64,000 nucleotides of DNA from Pelobates cultripes (taxonomy: Eukaryota > Chordata > Amphibia > Anura > Pelobatidae). The DNA lies in assembly GCA_933207985.1 (NCBI GenBank), contig OW240924.1:72331236-72395235 (forward strand), given 5' to 3'. Under the pieces are notes generated by a model. It worked only from the letters and a program-made list of their open reading frames with translations. It made no database searches and was not told the DNA's origin. Both the position numbers and the translations under genes were made by a program. Below are positions 21,201-33,200 of this stretch, piece by piece; the first letter of the stretch is position 1; every line of letters begins with the position of its first letter.

Positions 21201-24200
21201 CATTTACAAAGGTCCTGATTGTTCTCATTGCAGAACTCAGAAAGCAGAACATTGCGATTTACCATTATTTGGACGACATCTTGATCTTAGGAAACAACGT
21301 AGATTCTCTGACATCCCATGCTATTACCAGCATTCAGTTTCTGCAAGCTCACGGCTGGAAGATCAACACCAAGAAGAGCCACCTCCACCCAACGCAATCT
21401 ATGGTTTACTTAGGTGCTCACTTCGACACTCTAAAGGGCACTGTTCAACTTTCATCAGCAAGAATACGGAAACTCAAGATGTTATTGAGAAGAATGCTGA
21501 TATCCAGGGTGGCCCCGGCAAAGGCCATAATGAGCCTCCTTGGTTCCATGTCCTCCACAATAGGACTGACCAGATGGGCACAGTGGAGAATGAGACCATT
21601 CCAAGCCAATTTCCTGAGACAGTTCTCCTCCGGGAACCTGCACCAACCCATCAAACTTTCCCTGAATGTACGCCATTCTCTAATCTGGTGGTTAAACAGG
21701 GAGCACCTATCAAAGGGTTTTCCACTAGGAGATATCGCGTGGATAACTGTGACAACGGATGCCAGCCAATGGGGATGGGGCGCTCATTGTCTCCACGACT
21801 TTGCGCAGGAAGAATGGAGTTTCAGGGCAAACAATGTTCATTCCAATTGCCTAGAGCTTCTGGCTGTCCTCAAAGCATTGAAACACTTCTCGAATCATCT
21901 CAAGGGGCAATGGGTGAAGATAAGGACGGACAACTCCACGGTGGTATCCTATGTCAATCACCAAGGGGGTACCAGGAGCTGCAAGATGATGGAAATCATG
22001 AATCACCTGATGTGGTGGGCTCAGAGAAACCTGGCGGGCCTTACTGCCATCCATCTACCAGGGAAACGGAATCAGCTGGCGGATTTTCTCAGCAGATCCA
22101 GGATAGATCTGGGGGAATGGTGCCTCTCAGACAGTGTATTCCGCTTGATTGTGGACAAATGGGGTCTCCCTCAAGTAGACCTTCTAGCCACTCGGGCCAA
22201 CAGAAAAGTAAAGCTTTTCTTCACGAAAGAAGACGACCACCTAGCACTGGGGAGGGATGCTTTATCAAGCCCCTGGAGGTTCAGGATGGGCTATGCCTTT
22301 CCCCCATTTCCACTAATTCTCCCGCTCCTGAGGAAGATGAGAACAGAGCAGGTGTCTCTCATCCTGATTGCGCCTTATTGGCCTCGAAGACCCTGGTTTC
22401 CTCTGCTTCAAAGTCTTTTGGTGGAACCTCCTCTCCCACTCCCCAGAACTCCGGATCTTCTGTTCCAAGGTCCTGTGTTTCATCCAAATCCGGTCTCTCT
22501 CAATCTCATGGCTTGGAGACTGAAAGGAACCGGCTTTTGAGTAAAGGATTCTCCCAGGACGTTATAGGCACTATGCTGAAGGCACGTAAGCATTCCACTT
22601 CAGCCACTTATTATAGAGTGTGGGAAGTTTTCTCTGACTGGGCCCTTCACAGGAACATTAATATTCAAGATCCTTCCTCCTCTAATATTTTGGAGTTCCT
22701 GCAGTCTGGGCTTGCTAAAGGGCTGAGCTATAACACTCTCAAGGTGCACGTCTCAGCTTTGTCCGCTCTAACCAATCATCGATGGGCACTGGACGCGGAT
22801 GTCATCAGGTTCATCAAAGGAGTCCTTCAGATAAAACCTCCTATTAAACCATTTGTTCCATCTTGGAATCTCCCTTTGGTCTTGAATGCCCTAAAGTTGG
22901 AACCTTTTGAACCGTTTGACACAGTTCCTCTTCATGCTCTCTCTATTAAGACTGCTCTGCTGATTGCCCTAGCTTCCGGCAGGAGGGTTTCTGAGCTCCA
23001 TGCTCTATCCATTAAGGAGCCTTTTACGGTCTTTCACAAAGACAGAGTTGTCCTCCGTACGGTTCCCGAATTTCGACCTAAAGTCACCTCCTCCTTTCAC
23101 ATCAACGAGGATATTGTTCTTCCATCTCTGAGGTCTGACTCCCAAGAAATGGAGAATTCTACTAACCTATCTTCTCTGGATCTAGTAAGATGTCTCCAGA
23201 TATATATTGATAGGACTTCTGCTTGGCGTACTTCTCACAGTCTTTTCGTCCTTCATTGCGGCTGTAAAAAGGGCTCACAAGCTCCCAAATCTACCATTAG
23301 CAGGTGGATAGTAGCAGCTATTATTCTGGCTTATCAATCTGCTGGATATCCGGTCCCTGTGGGTCTTAAAGCCCATTCCACGAGGGCTCTCTCATCTTCC
23401 TGGGCAGCCGCTGCTAATGTTTCTCCTGAACTCATTTGTAAAGCAGCTACATGGTCTTCCTCTAACACTTTCATTAAGAGCTACCAAATTGATGTTAGAG
23501 CAGGTATATCTGATCAATTTGCTAAATCAGTTCTGTCTGTATCCAATGCCTGATTTCTATTTTTTTCACTTGTTGTGGTGTTAATACACTTTGCATTCAA
23601 ATTTTTGGAGTCTGTGTCTCTTTCCCTCCCTGGTTTATTGCTTGGGTATTACCCAATGTTGTGCTGCCATGGATATGGCCAGGAAAATGGAAAATTTATT
23701 CATACTTACCGTAATTTTCTTTTCCTGGTCATATGCCATGGCAGCACAAGGGTCCCACCCAGGGCTATTGCTGGAAAACATGACTGGGGAAGGAGGGGTA
23801 GGAGGTGGTACTTATACAGCTTAATAATTATTCCTGTCCAATGGGGATAGGGAGGAGCTACCCCAATGTTGTGCTGCCATGGCATATGACCAGGAAAAGA
23901 AAATTACGGTAAGTATGAATAAATTTTCCATTATATATAAATATGAAATATAAATGCATTCAGTGTGATACTTTCTTTCTGAGGCTCGTCAGAGGTAAAA
24001 AAAAAAGTATCTCATATCATCTAAATGTTAATTAAAGCACCTGTGACGACGGTGTATTTTTGCCAGTCCCTTTGCAGACCCCGACACCAGCTAATACATT
24101 CCCTGCAGTGTCTTCCCCTTGAGATTCTAGGCAGTGGACTCCTTGCTTTATGACTCTTGTTACAGCTTCTTTCTCAGGAATTCTAAAATACAAAGAAACA

Positions 24201-27200
24201 ACGTGTCAAACTTGGCCACAACCCTGACAATCCAATCCCCGCAATTCAGAATACTTACTTTAGTTCTGGGTAGACATTCTGAAGGTACCACTGGAAAGAT
24301 TTACAGTTCATTTTTTTGCGTAACTCTACTCTTTCAGACACACTAGACGATTAAGAGAATTAACATAATTTGTTAGTACTGGGAAGAACATTCGAGTAAA
24401 TTTGTCACATATTCGTAAATTTAGACGTAAATTTCTCATCTCAAAAAAGAACACTGTATTATATATTTTTACAACTTCAAAATGTGTAATAGTTTAGGAA
24501 ATACGATAAACATTTCTCAATAACCATTTTTAAAATGATCTTTTGTTGAAAGACATGCATTAAAAATGTACACAGGAAAAACAAATTGCCCAGTATATAA
24601 TTATGCAAGATCCGTGCAAGGAATCTGAGTGTTAAGGTCAAGCAAAGGGATTAACATAAGTGAAATTAATCAGCTTACAATGAGTCCAATCAGAGTCACG
24701 GAGAAAGGATTGCTATAACTGACACTGTTACCGTTTTGTGCGGTTATAAATGAGTTTACAGAGGGGAGTCACAGACCCACCAACTGATCCAGATAAAATA
24801 CGTCTCCCAGGTAGATGTCACTTCTAACCCATATATTGTTTTATAGAGTACCACATTGTATGTTATTATAATGTTCGTAGGCAGGACTGCTGACATGGGA
24901 GACCTCTTGTTTGTGTGACTTTACTAAGGGTTGCTTCAGACAGATCCTTCCAAAATATGAAGAGTAATTGGGTATATGTCATTGTATCTCAACAAAAGGC
25001 TTCCTAATTATTCAGGTACCTATTGAGTTCACTTTCTTTCTGTTCATGTGGTCAGGTGTTGTCCAATTAAACCAAAGGGATGGTATAAATGAACAGAACT
25101 GTATAATTATATAAATTGATAAAGCATCCCCAGAGTGATGTAAGCGTCTAAGACAGTAGCAGGTGCACTTTACATCTAGAGAGAAGATTCCTTCTCTAAA
25201 AATTACTCCCAACACAAAAACAACAAAGGGCTGGGAAGATCGGATTTGTACCAGAAAGAGAAAAGACAGATGGTTAGAAAACAAGAAGAGAGTGTTCACT
25301 CACCTCCCAAACGCCTTGCCAATAGCAGATGGTCGAGCTTGATAGTAATACTGTTTATATTCATCCATCCACACTTCAGCTGTTCGCTTGGTGTTCCTGA
25401 TGTGAACGAAAAACTCTTGTTACATGGGTTAGGTCCGAAAAATATCTCATTGATATATCATTTGTTACATTACCTCAAAACACACAACAAATAGATTACA
25501 TTGAGAATCTCACCAAATACTTTTTGTCAATATTTTTACCATTATCGTTTCTGTAAAAATGAGCCCTATACTTCTGGATAATCAGATAAATCAAACATAT
25601 TAAATCAAGGCCTAAGGTAGCACAAGAAATACATAAGTACACTATACAAAAATAAAAATGTCCAATTAGAAAATAAAGAAACCTTTATGAATGTTGATTT
25701 GAAATATGGGTTAATGACACGTTTAATTTGTTATCATCACCACTGAATTATAAAAACTAGTCAAGCAAGCAGGTCAGATCTTTCCAAGATGGATTCATAG
25801 TCACCAAAACAACTTTGGCTTAATGAAGCAGTTTTGGTGTATATAACATGCCCCTCCAGCCTCACTGCTCAATTCTCTGCCATTTTTGAGTTAAATCACT
25901 TTGTTTATGAACCCTAGTCACACCTCCCTGCATGTGACTTGCACAGCCTTCATAAACACTTCCTGTAAAGAGTCATCTAAAGTTTATCCTTTCTTTATTG
26001 CAAGTTTTGTTTAATTTAGATTTTCTTACCCCCTGCTATGTTAATAGCTTGCTAGACCCTGCAAGAGCCTCCTGTGTGTGATTAAAGTTCAATTTACAGA
26101 GCAAAAGATAAAAAAATGTTAAGGTAAATTACATCTGACTGAAAGTGAAACCATTTTTTTTCATGCAGGCTCTGTCAATCATAGCAAGGGGAGGTGTGGC
26201 TAGGGCTGCATAAACAGAAATAACGTGATTTAACTCCTAGATGGCAGTGAATTGAGAGGCATGATCTATACACTAAAACAGCATCATTAAGCTAACAGCG
26301 TTAACATCAGAAATAAGTTGCTACGTTGTGACAGATTGATATCATGCTGAAACTCTTGCACAATATTAGCTGAGAGTCAGAAAACTTTATAGATTGGATA
26401 ATCATACTGGATACATTTCCCCAAGTGGGTATCAAAAAAAAAAGTCTTTAAGGTGTTTTTGATTTTTAACTTTTTCACCATCATAGCAGTTTGAGCAATC
26501 TTAAAAATGTTTGCCAGCATGGCTTAGCATTGGTGGGTCATTCCTTTTTGGAACAGTATGCTTAAATAACAGAATGTTGTGATAGTCATCACCGATCCTT
26601 AAATGGTTAAGGACCAGGTTGCTGTGATTAAAGATAGTCATTGGTCCTTAAAATAAAACACTTGGTATATAAAAACCACATCCAGTGAAATTGGACAATA
26701 AATAGAGGATCGTGCTGAATAATGCAACAGACAGGACCAAATGTGCAATAAATCAACGCGTTCAGCTCTATTAAACTGCTATAATAGCAGGCTTCAATAT
26801 AAACTACTGGGGAGTGAGCTACCTCTAATTAATATATCGTGCTAGTATATATAATTACTTGTATCAGTAAGCACTGGTATTTATGCTGGAAACTAGTAGA
26901 TAAATTCTGCTAGGTATAAAATCGAATTTAAAAAAATAGAAAATAAAGGAATGTATTGAAAAAACAAAGATGCCTTACAAATATTTTGTGGGACAACAAA
27001 TGCAGGTGGTTGCTGTCTATGGCGTGCTCTTTGTGTAGGTTAGATCCCCAGTTTAGGCTGGCATGGCATCATGGAAAATAAAGTCCACAAATGTCTCTGG
27101 GTCCACTGATAGCCATCAGTTCCCTAGCCCCTTTCCCAGATTTCTCCTACGTGATATTTTCAGGATTCATGCAAAATTTAACAAGTCTCCATCTATAGAC

Positions 27201-30200
27201 CAGTTATTTGCATGCCCTGTCACACCATGATCTAACCCTTTGTGTACCAGACTTAATGGCACTCCTTTCCTGACTCCTCTTTGTAGTCAGAGGGTTAAGT
27301 GCTAGTGGGGCTCACCATGAAGTGGGTCATCGCACGCTTTAGGATCTTATGGCTCTAGGAATATTAAATTAGCTGATAATTAGCACACAGACACAATCTA
27401 TAAGCACAATCAATACTAGTTGTATAGTGCCCATTGCTCAAATGGTTAGAAATGGATTCTGAATATATTAGTCATACATAAAGCCTGTATTCCGAACGCT
27501 ATCGTGCCCTATAAATGTAAAAACTCATTCACCAGAAGTGAAGCGCTAACGAAACTAAAGGGGATTAAGTTTCCCTCTTGTACATGTGATTCACAGGGAG
27601 TAAAATCCACAATATATGTAAAATAAACGAGAACAAAACCAATATAAAGTGAAGATTGTACAATACAAAGTGTAACAAGAAAGTAGTACTAGGTACACTC
27701 ACATGTAGTTGAGCTTAAAAATAGAGGCTTGCTTTATAAGCAGATGTACCTTCCCAGGTGGCACTACACCTTTCTTCAAGTAGGGTCTCTCTCCCTCAGG
27801 AAGAAAATATGGACAGTAGATAATGCAATGTATCAGAGGAACCTTGTATAAATATATTTTAGATTGTCCTCACGTTCTATAGAGCCTTTCCACTCCTAGG
27901 CTCTAAGGTGTAGGAGCCTTATGTCAGTATTGTGGTGTGACACTCCCTAAAACCATCTGGCAGGAGACTGGAGATGAAATGCTTCTTCTAGTGATTTCAA
28001 ATCAATTTATTGATTTTACTCCCTGTGAATTACATGTACAAGAGGGTAAGATTCCTCTTTTGTTTTGTTAGTGCGCCACTTCTGGTTTATATGTGTTTTA
28101 AGTTGTAGTTCACTTTTGTGAGTTTTATTGGTCTAATTATTGGTGAGGGTTCTGAGATCACCGTTCATGAGTGCTTTTTCATTAGTGTTATACTGAAGCA
28201 CGTCTTGCACACCACTGTTTTTTGCACTTTTGACTATAGTGGCCTAGTTCATAGATTAGTGGGCTCCCCATTTTGCAGTAAAAAAAAAATATATATTTAA
28301 AAAATAGTTTTACTTAACTTTTTCCAGCACAGAAACTCCTTCAATGCTGCTGACCTCTCCGCCTCCCCCGATGTCATCAAGGTGGCGTCGGTTCACAGGA
28401 CAGATGCGCATGCGAGGCGAGTGCTGCACATGCATACAATGCTTCTCATAGGAAAGCATTGAATCCAGTGCTTTCCTGAGAGCTGCAACGTTCCATGACG
28501 GAATTTGAATTGGTTGTTGTCCAAAAGCACCTCTAGTGGCTGTCTGGATGTGTCTAACCCTTAAAGGTAAACATTGCCATTTCTGAAAAACATTTCTGTT
28601 TTACCTTGTAGAGCTGAAACTACAGGACCAGATAGAGATGAAGTGGTCTGGGTAACTTTAGTGGTCCTTACATGTTCTATGTCTATACATGAGCTACTCA
28701 TTTTGGTATGAGTTACTGGGACACGGACAATCATCATCCGATGTCCACTGAACCTCTGTTGGCATATATAAGTTACCTACAGCAGTTAAATAGCCCAGTT
28801 AAAAGTTACATTAGAGCATTCTTTGTATTGGTGAACTAAACAGAAAAGGTGATTAAAAGTATATATTTTTATCTTTCTGATAATTATTGGTCTGATTATA
28901 TGCATGGAGAATTGTAATTTGTGTGCTGATTAAACTCACTCCTTGACAGGATTTGCCATCAAAATCTTTAGAGCTTTGTTGAAAGATGGCCTTAGAGGGA
29001 CACGGTCATGGAAAATTCACCTTTCATATGTTGCATCATATATTAATATCTGCTACTTTGTAAAAGCTCTAATAACAGGGCCGGATTAACATAGGGGCTG
29101 ATGGAGCTGCAGCTCCAGGCCCAGGCCCACCTGGCTTTTATTTTATTGGCACAGCCAGTATTTGAGGCTGCCTGGCTGGTGCCAATATTACAGTGATACT
29201 GGCAATACAAATTCTAGTATTTTTCTCAGTATAAACAAGAGATTACTATGCAATACCAGCACTGGCCAGTAGGGGTCGCTGTGTGTGGAGACAGGCAGGG
29301 ATAGGAAGTTCCAGCATATCCCTCCCTGCCTATCTATACTCACTGATCTGCAGGGGAGCAGCTACAGAGAGTCCAGACAGCAACTCCCACCTGCAGAGAC
29401 AGCCTACAGCTCAGGGAAGTAAGGGATGGGGGGAAAGCTGCAATGAGACATACACTGAGACACTAAGGGACATTGGGAGACATTATGGCAGACACTGAGA
29501 CACTAAGGGACATTGGGAGACATTGGGAAACATTATGGCAGACACTGAGACACTAAAGGACACTGGGAGACATTATGGCAGACACAGACACTAAGGGACA
29601 CTGGGAGACATTATGGCAGACACTGAGACACTAAGGGACACTGGGAGACATTATGGCAGACACTGAGACACTAAGGGACATTGGGAGATATTATGACACA
29701 GACACATGGGGACACAGTGTCCCCATGTCTCCCAGCCAGTGTCCCTGTTGTCTCAGTGCCCCCTTGTCTCCCAGTGACCCCTAGTCTCCCAGTCTGCCAG
29801 TGTCTCACTGTCCCCATGTCTCCTAGTGCCTCCATGTCTCTCATTGCCTAAAGTGTCACAATGTCCCCATGTCTCCAAGCTAGTGTCCCTAGTGTCTGTG
29901 GCCCTGGTGTCTCAGTGTCCCCATGTCTCAATGTCCCCCAGCCAGTGTCTCTGATGTCTGTGTCCCCATGTCTTCAAGTGTCCCCTATTTTCCCATTGTC
30001 CCCATGTGTCCCAGCCAGAGTCCCCTAGTCTCCCAGTGTCACTTGTGTCTCCGTGTCCCTAGGTCTCCCCATGTCCCCAGGTCTCCTCGTCTTCCTAGTG
30101 TCCTAGTGACATGGGGACCCTGGGATACATGGGGACACAGGGCATTGAGACACTGATACATAGGAACACTGAGACCTGGAGTAATCGACACATGGGGGCA

Positions 30201-33200
30201 CTGAGTCATGGGGGCACTGGGAGGAATCCATCTATACAGCAGAATCAAACTTATAGTTTTTTGGGGGATTTTACGGCATTTTCTCTTATGTCACTCCTTT
30301 TTTTTTTCCAAGAAAGGTGGCAACCCTAACTACTTTTCACATACTCTTACTGAAGTATGGAAACTTAAGTGGGATGTATGGGAACAAAACTTGTGTGGAC
30401 TGGCTGACAATGAATATAGTTAAAGGGACACTATAGTCACCAGAACAACTACAGCTTATTGAATTTGTTCTGGTGAGTATAATCATTACCGTCAGGCTTT
30501 TTGATGTAAACACTGTCTTTTCAGAGAAAATGCAGTCTTTACATTACATCCTAGTGATAACTTCACTGGCCACTCCTTAGATGGCTGTTAGAGATCCTTC
30601 CTGGGTCATGGCTGGCTAAACATTCAGTGTCTCCTCCCTCTGCATGCAGACACTGAACTTTCCTCATAGAGATTCATTGATTCAATTCATCTCTATGACG
30701 AGATACTGATTGGCCATGGCTGTGTTTGAATCATGCTGGCTCTGACCCTGATCTGCCTCTTTGTCAGTCTCAGCCAATCCTATGGGGAAGCACTATGATT
30801 GGATCAGGCCACCACTTCTAATGATGTCAGCAGACTGCTTGTTTTTATGAGTCTAACAGCATGCAGAGTTACAGCTTCGGGCTTATAGTAAGATTTTGCT
30901 ATATTTATGGAGACATGAGGGGCCCAGGGGGGCTAGATGGTGGTTTTAACACTATAGGGTCATGAATTCATGTTTGTGTTCCTGACCCTATAGTGATCCT
31001 TTAAGGTAATGCTGACTTTGGTCCTCTAACACTGTGGCATGTTCCCTTTCTTCTACACTCACTACATACAGCTTTTCTCTGTCCCAGACCATATACCAGG
31101 AGCTTCTGCCTGCTAGTAAGAAGGTAAGGAGACAAGTGGACCAGCGAGTGCTAGGGGACAGTGCTTAGAAAGCATTGAGTGAGCGCATCATTAGATGCAT
31201 TTATGCCAAGCTCAGGGTGCTGTCTGCATAGTATGCCCTTAGTTGGCCAGCTGCATGATTGGCAGGCAGCCTGACATGCATTCATGCCAGGCTGGCCTTC
31301 TATTTCTTTGAGCAGACATGTCCTCTTTTTGGGCATGTTCGCCCCTTTTGGCAGGTTACGTGATTACGTGATTTGTGTCAGTTGCACACCCTTTTACCAT
31401 GCCCATTGACTTCCTGCCTGATAACAGGGACTATGGGAGCCCAGCATATATAACCGAGTTCTAGTGATTATGGTGTTTGGGGCGTTCCTATTAACGTGTC
31501 CACAGCACTGTATTCATTACTATCCTTGGAGTGCCTATAAGCACTATGATTTGCAAATGTCAGTCTGCAGACTGTCATGTCAGTAGAACATATATAAACC
31601 ATGTTTATGTTTCACCTACTCCAATGCACCTTATATCCCTGGCACCACCAGGATTGAACTAGATTGTGATAAACTGCCAAATATTAAATATACATATATA
31701 AAATAAATAAGTAAATAAATAAAAGTAAAAGCACCACTTGAGAAAAAAGGGTGAATACAAGTTATAGGCAATTTTTGATGCTTTACTCAATGGAGTCATT
31801 TTGAACGTGACAATCCCCTTTTTAGCAAATTTTTGTTTTTCAGATCTACTGGTTGGCACAGGGGAATACTGCTTAATCTAAGGCTTAGATATTGGAGGCT
31901 GCTGAAGCCTGCATCCCTGAATCCAACCATGTTAAACGGATTGTGTGATAACGATCTTTCTCAATTAAAAATAAATTAGGGATGTGATAGAAAAAGGCTA
32001 ATCAATGATCATCCATGCACATTTACTTTAACAAATGGCAACAATGTAGAATTCAGTGTTGCAGACAGCGAATAACTTAAATAGTGCAGAGCACCTGTTC
32101 GTACGTACTTTATGTAAGTCAACGCGTTTCCGTCTGGGAACTCATACGGGTGACGTTTTCTAAACACATGTCCAACGCGGCTGCAAGGCACAATTTCCAA
32201 GCTTCCAGAACACATCCAGACACGGAAAGACAGCTCTGTAAAAAAACATTCACATAGTGACTTTACAAACAACACCAACAGCTGACACCAATGTATATCA
32301 CAATGTTAATATTTGTGAGTATTCTAAGAGAGTATATGACAATAATCAGGTCTTTAGCGGCAGGACACCATCCGATATGCAGATATATATCTTAATAAAT
32401 AGATTTCTTGATCTGGGTGAAAATGCCAAAATAAAACCCATTTCTAAATCTGCCTCTAACATGTGCTGTTTAGACAATGCTGCAGCTATGTTTGTTTGAC
32501 TAAAGTCAAGTAAGGAACAATAAACGAGAATTATTTTATTTTAATTAAAAAATTACCCACAACTGCAACCGTTTTTACTTTCCGCTGGGGTAAAACACAT
32601 ATTTTCGGTCCGTTAGGCCTGGTGGTTGGTCTGACAGTAGAAGAATATGTGCAGCTGTATTTGAGACATTCAGGGTAACGAAGGCATTGTGACTGATGTC
32701 ACCATTATATTTAAGTACCTCTAGTCTCACTAGCAATACTGCTTGAGATTGAACATTTATTTTATGTCAGAGTCTCTTTAATGTAACAAAATGTACCCAG
32801 TGTAACTTGGAATCACAAAATGTAGATCCCTAACCTTAAAGGGTCACTCCAGACCCTTAAACAACTTTAGGTTACTGAAAAGCGTCATGTATGAAAAGTG
32901 TGTCCTCGTATTTAATTTTGCAAAAAGTTCAGATTTCAATCGAAATTGACACCTTTATATTGGTTACACCCCCTTGGCTTTCAAGAAGACAACAGGTAAT
33001 GTTACTTCCTGGTTTCGTTAGCTGAATGCAGCTAACCTCAAGAGGCAGCAATTGCCCAGGGCACCTGCTTACAAAGACTTCTCACTGAGCTGCATTAAAA
33101 AGTCTGTGATTGGACAGTCACAGAAAAACTGGGCGGGGCTAGAAGGGGAGAGCTTGCAAAGGCAGCAGACCTTTGCAAGCTCTCTAAAATTGCAAACTGA

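Larger units (their letters stand above)
18228..23932 (+). mobile_element. DIRS1-like tyrosine-recombinase retrotransposon, structurally complete
   Basis: All hallmarks of a DIRS1-type element are visible: inverted terminal repeats of about 115 bases, a right end about 36 bases longer than the left, an internal complementary region (23651-23749) complementary to both joined ends, ORF1 (Gag-like), an RT/RNase H ORF with YLDD, and a tyrosine recombinase ORF that overlaps it. No stop interrupts the domains. There is no long terminal repeat and no clear target-site duplication, as expected for recombinase-mediated integration. The copy sits antisense in a galnt16 intron beside (AT)n. It is probably young and could be competent. 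Confidence 0.95.
15517..24040 (-). other. galnt16 intron carrying the DIRS element
   Basis: An 8.5-kb intron in the lectin region. About 5.7 kb is the DIRS1-like element (18228-23932) in the opposite orientation. The remaining 2.8 kb has a small TTAA hairpin at 17624-17700, an (AT)n tract at 18139-18227 and otherwise no recognised content. Confidence 0.85.
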
